Positions 6,993 through 15,296 of a DNA stretch of 34,903 nucleotides are shown one piece after another; positions within the stretch are counted from its first letter, which is position 1, and each line of letters opens with the position of its first letter. Position numbers and translations under genes: made by a program. Under the pieces are notes generated by a model. That model saw only the letters and a list, made by a program, of their open reading frames with translations. It searched no databases and was not told the origin of the DNA. Origin of the DNA: an uncultured Propionibacterium sp. GTDB lineage: Bacteria; Actinomycetota; Actinomycetes; Propionibacteriales; Propionibacteriaceae. The stretch spans positions 1 to 34,903 of the forward strand of contig CALMKG010000120.1 in NCBI GenBank assembly GCA_937867175.1, written 5' to 3'.

Positions 6993-8648
6993 CTAGATCC
7001 AACTGTTGAACCACATCCGCCAGCTCCAAGCCTGCCGGGTCATCAGTTGGTCGGTGAGTATGGGGTAGATGAACCAGAAGTTGGCCACGATGAGGACCAC
7101 CACCGCGCCCACCACCAGCGCACCGCGCTGTCGGCGGCGTCCACCGTCGGCGGGGCCCAGTAACTTGCCCAGCACCATCGCCAGCACGGTGGCGGTGAAC
7201 GGAATGATCATGATCGCGTAGAAGTAGAAGAGCGGTCGATCGGCGTTCGGCAGCCACATCGCCCAGACCGTCAGCCCGGCCACCAGCGGCACCGCGAAGC
7301 GCCAGTCGCGGCCGAACCACCAGTATGCGAGCCCGGCGATCACCGCTGCCAGTGCGAACCACCACAGGAACGGCGTGCCCATGCCCGAGATGATGCGCAC
7401 GCAGGTCTGGCCGGGGTCTGCGGAGCAGCCGTCCACGCCGGGTCGGATGTCGTTGACGGCGTCGATGCCGATGACCCGTCCCATCACCAACCATTGGAAC
7501 GGGTGCGACTCGTAGACATGGGTCTGCTGGGCGATCCAGTCGCCGGTGTGGAAGTCGTAGATCTCCTTGTGGTAATGCATCAGCGAGCCCAAGCCGTCGC
7601 CGAGGTGGCGCACCCAGAAGTCGTCCGGGTTCCGGGCACCGTAGTCGCGTCCCCAGCCGCCGTCGGTGGCCAGCCACGACCACCAGCTGGCCACATAGAC
7701 CGCGAGTGCGGTGACCACCATCGAGACGAAGGCGACGGGCGCCTCGATCAGGACAGACCGGTACGCCGCGCGTCGGGCACCGGCGGTGCGCCGTGAGGTT
7801 ATGTCGTAGACCACCGCCATGATGCCCATCACGGCCAGCACGTAGACCGAGTTCCACTTGCACGCGATCGCCAGGCCGAACAGGACTCCGGCCGCCCACC
7901 GCCACGGCCGCCACACCAGTAGCGGCCCGTAGCGCCCGCCCAGGTCGGGCAGACCGCTGCGTCTGAGGTGATCGGCGAGTTTGTGTCGGAACCAGTCGCG
8001 GTCGGCGACCATGCAGGCCACCGCCATCACGGTGAACGCAGCCTGGAAGATGTCGAGCAGGGCGATCCGGCTCATCACGAAGGTGAGTCCGTCGACGGTG
8101 AGGAACAGCCCGGCCAAGGCCCCCACCAGCGTCGACCGAGACAGTCGGCGGGCCAGCCGGATGGTGGCCATGATCAGCAGCGTGCCGAAGACGACGGCGC
8201 TGATCCGCCAGCCGAAGCTGTTCATGCCGAAGAAGTGCTCGCCGACGGCGATCAGCCACTTGCCGAGTTGTGGGTGGACGACGAAGGCGGCGCTGGTCTG
8301 CCAGCCCGTCGTGATGCCGGTCTTGATCTGGTCGTTGGCGCCCTCCGGCCAGTTCACCTCGTAGCCGAAGTTCAGCAACGCCCAGGCGTCCTTGGCGTAG
8401 TAGGTCTCGTCGAAGACCAGGTTCGTCGGCCTCGACAGGTTCACCAACCTGATCGCGAACGCGAAGGCCCCGATCAGGATCGTCACCAGCCAGCTGATCG
8501 TCCGGTCGGAACGCAGCACGATCGCGTCGTCCAGCCGGTCGATCGTCGACATCAGGGGACGCGTGTGGGTGCCGGGCGATTGCTCGACCGGGCTGCCGGG
8601 CAGCCGGTCAACCACGTCGGCAACCCGTTCGGCCACACTGAGGCTCAC
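6993..8648 (-). CDS. pmt: Dolichyl-phosphate-mannose-protein mannosyltransferase (PMT, GT39)
   Basis: A 551-residue polytopic membrane glycosyltransferase that moves mannose from polyprenyl-phosphate-mannose to serine/threonine of exported proteins. In the first extracytoplasmic loop VFDETYYAKDAW carries the Asp80-Glu81 pair that defines the GT-C PMT active site. The following PQLGKWLIAVGEHFFGMNSF and HPFQWLVMGRVI also match actinobacterial PMT (M. tuberculosis Rv1002c type). About ten hydrophobic helices are visible. The start is GTG 8648, six bases behind a TAGGAT -10, so the mRNA is probably leaderless. It diverges from rsmI, the same pairing as Rv1002c-Rv1003 in Mycobacterium. Length is normal for bacterial PMT. 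Confidence 0.92.
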   Translation of the reverse strand: MSLSVAERVADVVDRLPGSPVEQSPGTHTRPLMSTIDRLDDAIVLRSDRTISWLVTILIGAFAFAIRLVNLSRPTNLVFDETYYAKDAWALLNFGYEVNWPEGANDQIKTGITTGWQTSAAFVVHPQLGKWLIAVGEHFFGMNSFGWRISAVVFGTLLIMATIRLARRLSRSTLVGALAGLFLTVDGLTFVMSRIALLDIFQAAFTVMAVACMVADRDWFRHKLADHLRRSGLPDLGGRYGPLLVWRPWRWAAGVLFGLAIACKWNSVYVLAVMGIMAVVYDITSRRTAGARRAAYRSVLIEAPVAFVSMVVTALAVYVASWWSWLATDGGWGRDYGARNPDDFWVRHLGDGLGSLMHYHKEIYDFHTGDWIAQQTHVYESHPFQWLVMGRVIGIDAVNDIRPGVDGCSADPGQTCVRIISGMGTPFLWWFALAAVIAGLAYWWFGRDWRFAVPLVAGLTVWAMWLPNADRPLFYFYAIMIIPFTATVLAMVLGKLLGPADGGRRRQRGALVVGAVVVLIVANFWFIYPILTDQLMTRQAWSWRMWFNSWI

Positions 8649-8654
8649 CCGACC

Positions 8655-8660
8655 ATCCTA
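8655..8660 (-). promoter_or_regulatory. -10 element, leaderless promoter of pmt
   Basis: TAGGAT on the minus strand is followed by six bases and then the GTG start at 8648. No ribosome binding site fits in between, so translation would be leaderless. Confidence 0.55.
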
Positions 8661-8673
8661 GAGGGACGCGCGC

Positions 8674-8679
8674 TAGCCT
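8674..8679 (+). promoter_or_regulatory. -10 element, leaderless promoter of rsmI
   Basis: TAGCCT is followed by six bases and then GTG 8686. It lies only 13 bases from the opposing pmt -10, so the two polymerase footprints must overlap. Confidence 0.55.
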
Positions 8680-8685
8680 CGGTCT

Positions 8686-9558
8686 GTGAGTCGAGCCGAG
8701 TTCCGTCCCGGGCAGGGACGCCTGGTGCTCGCGGGCACCCCGATCGGGGACGCCGCGGACGCCTCGCCCGCGCTGGTGCGCACCCTGACTGAGGCCGACG
8801 TGATCGCCGCCGAGGACACCCGGCAGCTGCAGTTGCTGTTGCGCCGGCTGGGGGTCGCGACCGACGCCCAGGTGGTCAGCTATTTCGAGGGCAATGAGGC
8901 GTCCCGGACGCCCGGCCTGGTTGAGGCGATGGCTGACGGCCAGGTCGTGGTGCTGGTCACCGACGCCGGCATGCCGTCGGTCAGTGACCCCGGCTACCGG
9001 CTGGTGGTGGCTGCCATCGAGGCCGGGTTGCGGGTTACCTCGGTGCCCGGGCCGTCGGCGGTGCTGACTGCGCTGGCGCTCAGCGGGCTGCCCGTCGACC
9101 GGTTCTGCTTCGAAGGGTTTCTGCCACGCAAGGCGGGGGAGCGGCGCCGGCAGCTGGCGGGGTTGGCCACCGAACCGCGAACCATGGTCTTCTTCGAGGC
9201 GCCGCACCGGCTGGCCGAGTTCCTCAGCGACGCGGCGGACGCGCTGGGCGTCGATCGCCGGGCCGCGGTTTGCCGCGAACTGACCAAGCCGTACGAGCAG
9301 GTGGTCCGCGGGCCGCTTGCCGAACTGGCCGACTGGGCGTCCGAACCACCTCGCGGCGAGGTGACCGTGGTGATCCAGGGCGCGCCGCAAGCCACCGATG
9401 ATTGGGAATCGGCCCTCGACCGGGTTCGCGTCCGGGTGAATGGGGGTGCGAGACTGTCGGAGGCGGTCGCCGAGGTGGCCCGCGAGACCGGGTTGCGCCG
9501 CAAGGGACTCTACGAACGGGCGCTTGCCGCCCGCGCCGCCGGGGAGGGAACGAAGTGA
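8686..9558 (+). CDS. rsmI: 16S rRNA (cytidine(1402)-2'-O)-methyltransferase RsmI
   Basis: A 290-residue SAM-dependent methyltransferase of the tetrapyrrole-methylase fold that 2'-O-methylates C1402 in the 16S rRNA decoding centre. LVLAGTPIGDAADASPALVR and AAEDTRQLQLLLRRLG are the family's N-terminal SAM-binding signature (usual form ATPIGN...AAEDTR). VTDAGMPSVSDPGYRLV, VPGPSAVLTALALSGLP and FFEAPHRL are further RsmI blocks. The C-terminal helical part (RLSEAVAEVARETGLRRKGL) completes a full-length protein. The start GTG 8686 follows a leaderless promoter. It heads the rsmI-tatD-rsmA run; its TGA overlaps the tatD start as GTGA. Confidence 0.94.
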   Translation: MSRAEFRPGQGRLVLAGTPIGDAADASPALVRTLTEADVIAAEDTRQLQLLLRRLGVATDAQVVSYFEGNEASRTPGLVEAMADGQVVVLVTDAGMPSVSDPGYRLVVAAIEAGLRVTSVPGPSAVLTALALSGLPVDRFCFEGFLPRKAGERRRQLAGLATEPRTMVFFEAPHRLAEFLSDAADALGVDRRAAVCRELTKPYEQVVRGPLAELADWASEPPRGEVTVVIQGAPQATDDWESALDRVRVRVNGGARLSEAVAEVARETGLRRKGLYERALAARAAGEGTK

Positions 9559-10427
9559 CCGAATCCGTGATCGAGCGGCTGGGGTTGCCGGGGCTGCCGG
9601 AGCCGCTGCCCGCACCGACCATCGACGCCCACACCCACCTGGACTCCACCCAGCAGTACTCGGGCCTGCGGGTGGTCGACAGTGTCGAACTGGCTGCCGC
9701 GGTCGGGGTGGATCGCATCGTGCAGATCGGCTGCGACCTGGCCAGCGCGCCGTGGTCGGCCCAGTTGGCCGCCACCAACCCGAACATCATCGCCGCGGTC
9801 GCGATCCACCCGAACGACGCCGCCCGGATGACCGACGACCAGGCGCTGGCTGCCTGGCAGACCATCGACAGCATCGTCGGGTCCGGGCCGCACGTTCGCG
9901 GGGTCGGCGAGACCGGTCTGGACCACTACCGCACCCGTACCCCCGAGGGCATCGCCCGTCAGCAGCTGATCTTCCGCCGCCATATCGAGACCGCGAAACG
10001 CCACGACCGTGCGCTGGTGATCCACGACCGGGACGCTCACGACGACATCCTTGCGGTGCTCGACTCGCAAGGTTGGCCCGACCGGGTGGTTTTCCACTGC
10101 TTCAGCGGGGACGCCGACTTCGCCCACCGCTGCCTGGCCCACGAGGGTACCTGGCTGAGTTTCGCCGGAAACGTCACCTACAAGGCGAATCGCGACCTGC
10201 GGGAGGCGCTTGCGCTGGCGCCGATCGACCGCATCCTGGCCGAGACCGACGCGCCCTACCTCACTCCAGTGCCGCTCCGCGGCAAGGCCAACGCCCCTTA
10301 CCTGCTCGCCCACACCGTCCGCTTCATCGCCGAGCACAAGGGTGTCGACCTCGCCGAGACGTGCGTCCGGCTGGCCCGCAACGCAGAGGACGCCTTCGGC
10401 GGCCCGTGGGGCGTCCGGCATGGCTGA
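9555..10427 (+). CDS. tatD: TatD family metal-dependent DNase
   Basis: A 290-residue TIM-barrel hydrolase of the TatD family, a metal-dependent 3'-5' exonuclease/DNase acting in DNA repair or turnover. [10 protein letters not shown] near the N-terminus carries the HxH metal ligands. [11 protein letters not shown] has the glutamate ligand, [12 protein letters not shown] and VVFHCFSGD carry further metal-binding histidines, and [11 protein letters not shown] is the C-terminal aspartate motif. All catalytic residues appear intact. I chose GTG 9555 (GTGA overlap with rsmI); the open frame upstream is only an alternative reading of rsmI. Its last eight bases overlap rsmA. The tatD-rsmA pairing is common in actinobacteria, though the usual metG neighbour is absent here. 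Confidence 0.93.
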   Translation: MTESVIERLGLPGLPEPLPAPTIDAHTHLDSTQQYSGLRVVDSVELAAAVGVDRIVQIGCDLASAPWSAQLAATNPNIIAAVAIHPNDAARMTDDQALAAWQTIDSIVGSGPHVRGVGETGLDHYRTRTPEGIARQQLIFRRHIETAKRHDRALVIHDRDAHDDILAVLDSQGWPDRVVFHCFSGDADFAHRCLAHEGTWLSFAGNVTYKANRDLREALALAPIDRILAETDAPYLTPVPLRGKANAPYLLAHTVRFIAEHKGVDLAETCVRLARNAEDAFGGPWGVRHG

Positions 10428-11262
10428 GCTGCTCGACCCACGCACCGTCCGCCGGATCGCGGACCGGATCGGGCTGCGTCCCACCAAGCAACGCGGCCAG
10501 AACTTCGTGGTGGACGCGAACACCGTGCGCCGGATAGTGGCGAAGTCGGGTGTCGGTGCCGACGACGTGGTCCTTGAGGTGGGGCCGGGCCTCGGCTCGC
10601 TGACCCTCGGCTTGCTGGAGACCGGCGCCCGGGTGACCGCGATCGAGATTGAGGACGGGCTGGCCGCCCAACTGCCGCACACGGTCGCCGAACTGCAGCC
10701 CGCGGCCGCCGACCGGCTGGCCGTGGTGCACGCGGACGCGCTGGACGTCACCGAACTACCCGGGCCGAGGCCGACCATGGTGGTGGCGAACCTGCCCTAC
10801 AACGTCTCGGTCCCGGTGTTGCTGCACCTGCTGGAGACGTTCCCCGACTGGGCGACCGGGTTGGTGATGGTGCAACTTGAGGTCGCCGACCGGCTGGTTG
10901 CCGGTCCCGGTTCCAAGGTCTACGGGGTGCCGAGTGCGAAGCTGGCCTGGTATGCCCGGGCGGAGCGGGTGGGCACGGTGCCGCCGAGTGTCTTCTGGCC
11001 GGTACCCAACGTCGAATCGGGCCTGGTGCGGCTCGTGCGCCACGATCCGCCGCCGACCTGGGCGTCCAGGCAGCAGGTCTTCGCGATGGTCGATGCGGCC
11101 TTTGCGCAACGTCGCAAGATGCTCCGATCGGCCTTGTCAGGACTGTTCGGCTCATCCGCGGCGGCGTCAGAGGCGATCATCGCCGCCGGCCTCGACCCGA
11201 CCGCACGCGGAGAGATGCTGACGGTGGAGGAATTCGCGCGGCTGGCCGAACAGCTGGGGTAG
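10420..11262 (+). CDS. rsmA: 16S rRNA (adenine(1518)/(1519)-N6)-dimethyltransferase RsmA/KsgA
   Basis: A 280-residue SAM-dependent enzyme that dimethylates two adjacent adenines in helix 45 of 16S rRNA, late in small-subunit assembly. [13 protein letters not shown] is the N-terminal signature (usual KxxGQNFL). [16 protein letters not shown] is the SAM-binding motif [10 protein letters not shown] follows, and [18 protein letters not shown] holds the catalytic [22 protein letters not shown] and [12 protein letters not shown] are the C-terminal RsmA blocks. The start is ATG 10420, inside the end of tatD. The stop codon TAG forms the first three bases of the -10 of the next gene, ispE. Its activity normally confers kasugamycin sensitivity. 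Confidence 0.95.
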   Translation: MAELLDPRTVRRIADRIGLRPTKQRGQNFVVDANTVRRIVAKSGVGADDVVLEVGPGLGSLTLGLLETGARVTAIEIEDGLAAQLPHTVAELQPAAADRLAVVHADALDVTELPGPRPTMVVANLPYNVSVPVLLHLLETFPDWATGLVMVQLEVADRLVAGPGSKVYGVPSAKLAWYARAERVGTVPPSVFWPVPNVESGLVRLVRHDPPPTWASRQQVFAMVDAAFAQRRKMLRSALSGLFGSSAAASEAIIAAGLDPTARGEMLTVEEFARLAEQLG

Positions 11263-11265
11263 GTT
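11260..11265 (+). promoter_or_regulatory. -10 element of an internal leaderless ispE promoter
   Basis: TAGGTT is followed by six bases and GTG 11272. Its first three bases are the rsmA stop codon. The spacing matches the other leaderless starts of this window and favours 11272 over the GTG at 11266. Confidence 0.5.
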
Positions 11266-11271
11266 GTGGCC

Positions 11272-12174
11272 GTGAGCAGCGTCCGCGTGCCCGGCAAGGT
11301 GAACCTTGCGCTATGCGTCGCCCCGCGACGCGCCGATGGCTATCACGACCTGTACACCCTCTTCCAGGCGGTTTCGCTCCACGAGGAGGTAACCGCACTC
11401 GCCCGCGTGGACGCCGAGATCCGGCTGCAGATGACCGGCGAAGGCAGCGAGGAATTACCCTGCGACCGGACCAACCTGGCGGTGCGGGCGGCGCGGTTGC
11501 TCCGTGAGCGGAACTGCCGTCCCGATCTGGGTGTTGACCTGCTGGTTCGCAAACAGGTCCCGATGGCCGGGGGCATGGCCGGTGGCTCGGCGGATGCGGC
11601 AGGGGTCCTGCTGGCCTGCAACCAGACCTGGCAGCTCGGCCTGAGTCGCCCGGAACTGTCCGGGATCGCCGCCGAGTTGGGCAGCGACGTGCCCTTCTTG
11701 CTGTTCGGCGGCAACGCGGTGGGCACTGGACGCGGCGAGCGGCTGCGTCCGATGCCGGCGCCCGGCCGGCTGGAGTGGGTCTTCGCGCTTGCCCCGAGGG
11801 GTCTGTCGACGCCGCTGGTCTACCAGCGGTTCGACGAGATGGCCGAGCGCGGCACGCTCGTGCCGAACGCCGACCTGTCGCTGCAATCCCTGGACGCGCT
11901 GTGCAGCGGCGATGCGGCTCGGGTCGCGCCCGAGTTGCGCAACGACCTGCAACCCGCCGCCCTTGAGCTCTACCCCGAGTTGGCGACCACCTTGGCTGCT
12001 GGATTGTCGGCAGGAGCTCTGTCCGCCATCGTGTGTGGATCGGGGCCCACTTGCGCCTTTCTCTGCGCCGACGCCGACCAGGCGGACCGGCTGGCGGTCG
12101 AAGTGGCCTCGGCCCCGGAAGTTCGGGGGACCAGGCGGGCGCACGGCCCGGTCCCTGGGCCTGAGGTCTTGTGA
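11272..12174 (+). CDS. ispE: 4-diphosphocytidyl-2-C-methyl-D-erythritol kinase
   Basis: A 300-residue GHMP kinase that phosphorylates CDP-methylerythritol in the non-mevalonate (MEP) pathway, supplying isoprenoids such as undecaprenyl phosphate. VRVPGKVNLALCVAPRRADG is the N-terminal IspE signature with the catalytic lysine, YHDLYTLFQAVSL follows, PMAGGMAGGSADAAG is the ATP-binding GHMP loop, and SGPTCAFLC near the end is the third GHMP motif. Start: GTG 11272, because a TAGGTT -10 lies six bases upstream; GTG 11266 in the same frame would add two residues. The TGA stop overlaps the following marR start. Length is normal. Confidence 0.93.
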   Translation: MSSVRVPGKVNLALCVAPRRADGYHDLYTLFQAVSLHEEVTALARVDAEIRLQMTGEGSEELPCDRTNLAVRAARLLRERNCRPDLGVDLLVRKQVPMAGGMAGGSADAAGVLLACNQTWQLGLSRPELSGIAAELGSDVPFLLFGGNAVGTGRGERLRPMPAPGRLEWVFALAPRGLSTPLVYQRFDEMAERGTLVPNADLSLQSLDALCSGDAARVAPELRNDLQPAALELYPELATTLAAGLSAGALSAIVCGSGPTCAFLCADADQADRLAVEVASAPEVRGTRRAHGPVPGPEVL

Positions 12175-12668
12175 TGGACGAGGTCGACCAACTGGTCGCT
12201 GCTTGGCGTCGCGAACGTCCCGATCTCGACACCGAGCCCATGCAGGTCTGTTCACGCATCAGTCGATTGGCGCAACTCTTGGACGCAGCCCGCGCCCGGG
12301 CCTATTCGGCGCAGGTCCTGCAGGTCTGGGAGTTCGACGTGCTGGCCGTGCTGCGGCGGGCGGGGGAGCCATACCGGCTGACCCCGGGCCAGTTGATCAA
12401 CCAGACCCATGTCACGTCGGGCACCATGACCAACCGGGTCGTCCGGCTTGCCGAGCGGGGGTTGGTCACCAGGACGGCCAACCCCGCCGACGGGCGGGGC
12501 GTCCTGGTGCAGCTCACCCCGGAAGGCCGCCGCAGGGTGGACGCCGCGCTGGCCGACCTGGTGCAGTCGGAGGAAGCGCTGGTGGCGGCGTTGTCGGCCG
12601 AGGAACGTGGGACGCTGGCGGCCATCTTGCGCAGACTGCTGACCGCCCAGGAGACCCGGGGGCGCTGA
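12171..12668 (+). CDS. MarR family transcriptional regulator
   Basis: A 165-residue winged-helix regulator of the MarR/PadR-like class. The C-terminal two thirds show the MarR pattern: FDVLAVLRRAGEPYRLTPGQ, then LINQTHVTSGTMTNRVVRLA as recognition helix, then RGLVTRTANPADGRGVLVQL as wing with the conserved DxRxxxV/L, then LTPEGRRRVDAAL. The start GTG 12171 overlaps the ispE stop as GTGA (ATG 12174 is adjacent), so it is co-translated with ispE. It ends 15 bases short of the convergent tetR. The ligand and targets are unknown. A MarR regulator coupled to ispE is not part of the usual core order. Confidence 0.9.
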   Translation: MMDEVDQLVAAWRRERPDLDTEPMQVCSRISRLAQLLDAARARAYSAQVLQVWEFDVLAVLRRAGEPYRLTPGQLINQTHVTSGTMTNRVVRLAERGLVTRTANPADGRGVLVQLTPEGRRRVDAALADLVQSEEALVAALSAEERGTLAAILRRLLTAQETRGR

Positions 12669-12683
12669 GCCCGGGACGTGCGC

Positions 12684-13391
12684 TCAGCTCTCGGTTTCGT
12701 CCGGGGGCCGGTCGGCGGCCACCCGGGCGGCCCGGGCGTCCTTCTCGGCAGTGATCAACCGGGGCTGCTTCTGGAGGTTCGCCAGCCCGTTCCAGGCAAG
12801 GTTGACCAGTTGCGCCGCCAACTCCTCTTTCGGCGGTTCGCGCTCGTCCAGCCAGGATTGACCGGCCGCAGCCACCAACCCGACCAGGCCTTGGGCAAAG
12901 ACCCTGCCCAGTTGCGGGTTGTAGCCGCGCCGGGCCAGCGGCTGCACCAAGATGTCCTCGACGCGCGCGGTGATGTCGGACAGGATGGACGCGAAGGTCG
13001 TGCTGGTGCTGCTGGACGCCGCAGAGTCGCGGGAGATGATCCGAAAGCCGTCTGGGCAGGCGTCGATGTAGTCGAGCATGGCGAGTGTGCCGCGCTCTAT
13101 GATCTCCCGGTAGTTCGCGTTGGGGGCGGCCAGCGCGTCCTTGATCGACGTTTCGAGGGCCCGCACCTCGCGGTCGACGACGACCGCGTACAGGCCTTCC
13201 TTGCCGCCGAAGTGCTCGTAGACGACCGGCTTGCTGACTCCGGCGTGCGCAGCGATCTCCTCCACCGAGGTGCCATCGAATCCGCGATCAGCGAACAGAC
13301 CGCGGGCGATATCGATGAGTTGCTCGCGCCGTTCGGCGCTGCTCATCCGCTTTCGTCCACGACGCGCACGCTGGGAGTCGGACGGGGTCAT
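12684..13391 (-). CDS. TetR/AcrR family transcriptional regulator
   Basis: A 235-residue TetR-type repressor. The N-terminal helix-turn-helix is clear: RREQLIDIARGLFADRGFDG, then TSVEEIAAHAGVSKPVVYEH, then FGGKEGLYAVVVDREV. The rest is an all-helical ligand-binding domain with DYIDACPDGFRIISRDSAAS, typical of actinobacterial relatives near glmU and mfd (Rv1019 type). I chose ATG 13391 because GGGAG sits upstream at normal spacing; the frame extends further upstream through the tRNA gene, which is not coding. The C-terminus KDARAARVAADRPPDETES is charged. It lies next to tRNA-Gln, divergent from it; the targets are not evident. Confidence 0.92.
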   Translation of the reverse strand: MTPSDSQRARRGRKRMSSAERREQLIDIARGLFADRGFDGTSVEEIAAHAGVSKPVVYEHFGGKEGLYAVVVDREVRALETSIKDALAAPNANYREIIERGTLAMLDYIDACPDGFRIISRDSAASSSTSTTFASILSDITARVEDILVQPLARRGYNPQLGRVFAQGLVGLVAAAGQSWLDEREPPKEELAAQLVNLAWNGLANLQKQPRLITAEKDARAARVAADRPPDETES

Positions 13392-13451
13392 GGGTTCAGT
13401 CTCCCACAGCGACTCCAACCGCCCGACGTGCGCCCGGCTGGCCTTACCCCG

Positions 13452-13457
13452 TAGAGT
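13452..13457 (+). promoter_or_regulatory. Possible -10 of tRNA-Gln
   Basis: TAGAGT lies 27 bases before the mature tRNA 5' end, which is a normal distance for a tRNA promoter with a short processed leader. A TTGACA at 13470-13475 is too close to the tRNA to serve as its -35. Confidence 0.35.
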
Positions 13458-13484
13458 GGAGGTCGCCACTTGACAGTGGTGCGA

Positions 13485-13566
13485 TCCCCGGTTGGTCTGT
13501 CGGCAGGGCCCGCCTGACTTTGAATCAGGACTAGCGACGCAGGTTCGACTCCTGCCCGGGGAACCA
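13485..13566 (+). tRNA. tRNA-Gln (anticodon TTG)
   Basis: Acceptor stem TCCCCGG (13485-13491) pairs with CCGGGGA (13556-13562). The anticodon stem CCTGA/TCAGG encloses the loop CTTTGAA with anticodon TTG. T-arm GCAGG-TTCGACT-CCTGC is perfect, and CCA is encoded (13564-13566). Without CCA the body is 79 bases. The surplus is one base near position 26 and about four in the region between anticodon and T stems (ACTAGCGAC), which is longer than the usual four or five. It could still fold as class I. It lies directly before the restriction-modification genes. Confidence 0.88.
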
Positions 13567-13642
13567 GTTGTCACTCGGCTGGGCTGTGCGCACAAGACCG
13601 TGACTGGTCTGGGCTGACCAAGGAACTGTCGGGCCGGGGCCC

Positions 13643-13648
13643 TAGACT
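13643..13648 (+). promoter_or_regulatory. -10 element, leaderless promoter of the methyltransferase gene
   Basis: TAGACT is followed by seven bases and GTG 13656; no ribosome binding site lies between. No clear -35 is seen. Confidence 0.5.
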
Positions 13649-13655
13649 GCAAGTC

Positions 13656-15284
13656 GTGGTGCTCAACGTCTCAAGTCCGGAGCCCAAGCTTGGGCAGATC
13701 TTCACCCGACGCTGGGTGGCAGAGACGCTGCTCGACTTGGCGGGATACACGGTCAGCCAACCACTCGAATCCATGACAGTGGTCGAGCCTGCCGTCGGGG
13801 AGGGGGCGTTCCTCGCGCCGATCCTGCAACGGCTCTTGGACCGAGCGCTGGGGCGAGGAGTTCGGCTCGCTTCGCTGTCGGAGGCGGTCCGGGCCTACGA
13901 ACTCGACCACGAGAAGGTCCTGTTGAGCCGGCGGTTGTGTGTTGAGGCGCTGGAGTTGGCGGGCATGGAACCTGACGCCGCGGTGGCGATGGCGCAACAG
14001 TGGGTTCAGGAGCAGGATTACCTGCTGGCCGCTGACACCGTTCCGGTTGACATCGTGGTCGGGAACCCGCCGTACATTCGGTACGACGACCTGAAGTCCG
14101 GGCAGTTCGCGCTCTATCAGACCAAGTGGAAGACCTTGACCGGTCGTGGCGACATCTACGTGGGGTTCTGGGAGAAGGCGCTGGCTTCGTTGAAGCCGGG
14201 CGGGCGGGTCGCCTTCATCTGTGCAGACCGGTGGATGCGCAACAACTATGGTTCGCGGCTTCGTGAGGTGGTGGGCGAGCGCTACGGCGTTCGCGTGGTC
14301 TGGTCGATGCACGATGTGGATGCCTTCCACTGCAAGGTGTCCTCGTATCCGGCGATCACGGTAATCGCGAACGAGTCGCAGGGGCCGGTGGCGGTTGCGG
14401 AGACGAGTGCCGAATTCGGGTCGAGGTCAGCCGAGGAGCTGAGCCGCTGGTCGCTCGGCCGTGGACGGCGGAAGGAGGGCGCCGGGTACCGGGCCGACCG
14501 CCTGTCGCATTGGTACACCGGCCGCGGCCTTTGGCCAACTGGCTCTCCCGAGCGCCTGGCATTGCTGGACAGCTTGTCCGGGCTGCCGACCATTGAGGAA
14601 TCTGGCGTCACGGTCGGCATCGGTTTGGCGTCCGGCGCGGACGCGTCCTATGTGGTGGATACCGCTCCGGTGGAACCTGACCGACTCCTGCCGATGGCAA
14701 CGCGGCTGAGCATTGGGCCTCATGGGCTGGAATGGGCCGGCGAACACCTTGTCAACCCGTGGGGCCCTGACGGGTCGCTGGTCAGCTTGGCTGACTACCC
14801 CCGGTTGGACGAGTACTTGAGCAACTCGGCAGGCGTCGCGTCGCGGCACGTGGCGAAGAAGAACCCGGATCGCTGGCACCGCACCATCGACCGGGTGATC
14901 CCGGGCCTCGCCAAGCGCTCCAAGCTGCTGATTCCGGACATGCGTTCGCACGTCCAGCCGTACTTGGACGAACAGGGCTTGTACCCACATCACAACTTCT
15001 ACTGGCTGATCAGCGACGTGTGGGACCTGCGGGTCTTGGGCGGGCTGCTGCTGTCCGACGTCGCGGAAGCATTCGTGGAGGCGTACTGCGTTCGGATGCG
15101 CGGCGGGACGTTGCGGCTGCAAGCGCAGTACCTCCGCACCATCCGCCTGCCACACGCGGACACGATTTGCACGGAAACCGCTCACGAACTCAGGTTGGCG
15201 TTCGCTCATCGGGACAGGGCCAGAGCTTCGGCGGCAGCGCGAGTGGCCTACGGGCTAGAGTCCGAGCAGGAGTTGGCCAGCTAG
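13656..15284 (+). CDS. Type II DNA adenine-N6 methyltransferase, PaeR7I type
   Basis: A 542-residue gamma-class adenine methyltransferase that would protect the host at the site cut by the adjacent endonuclease (CTCGAG for the PaeR7I/XhoI family). Residues 42-52 (VVEPAVGEGAF) form the SAM-binding motif I, and IVVGNPPYIRYDD has the catalytic NPPY at 137-140. GDIYVGFWEKALASLKPGG and VAFICADRWMRNNYG are further family blocks. The C-terminal 250 residues would be the target recognition domain. Length is close to the 532 residues I recall for M.PaeR7I. The start GTG 13656 follows a leaderless -10. The endonuclease gene begins 12 bases downstream. Site specificity is inferred from the partner's family. 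Confidence 0.92.
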   Translation: MVLNVSSPEPKLGQIFTRRWVAETLLDLAGYTVSQPLESMTVVEPAVGEGAFLAPILQRLLDRALGRGVRLASLSEAVRAYELDHEKVLLSRRLCVEALELAGMEPDAAVAMAQQWVQEQDYLLAADTVPVDIVVGNPPYIRYDDLKSGQFALYQTKWKTLTGRGDIYVGFWEKALASLKPGGRVAFICADRWMRNNYGSRLREVVGERYGVRVVWSMHDVDAFHCKVSSYPAITVIANESQGPVAVAETSAEFGSRSAEELSRWSLGRGRRKEGAGYRADRLSHWYTGRGLWPTGSPERLALLDSLSGLPTIEESGVTVGIGLASGADASYVVDTAPVEPDRLLPMATRLSIGPHGLEWAGEHLVNPWGPDGSLVSLADYPRLDEYLSNSAGVASRHVAKKNPDRWHRTIDRVIPGLAKRSKLLIPDMRSHVQPYLDEQGLYPHHNFYWLISDVWDLRVLGGLLLSDVAEAFVEAYCVRMRGGTLRLQAQYLRTIRLPHADTICTETAHELRLAFAHRDRARASAAARVAYGLESEQELAS

Positions 15285-15296
15285 CTGGGGGGATTT

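Noticed and set aside
6886-8259. A 457-codon minus-strand frame inside pmt and the uracil permease
   Set aside because: It is an alternative frame of the mannosyltransferase gene, Arg/Pro/Gly-rich and without family motifs.
13470-13475. TTGACA as -35 of tRNA-Gln
   Set aside because: It lies only nine bases before the mature tRNA, leaving no room for a -10 and start point.
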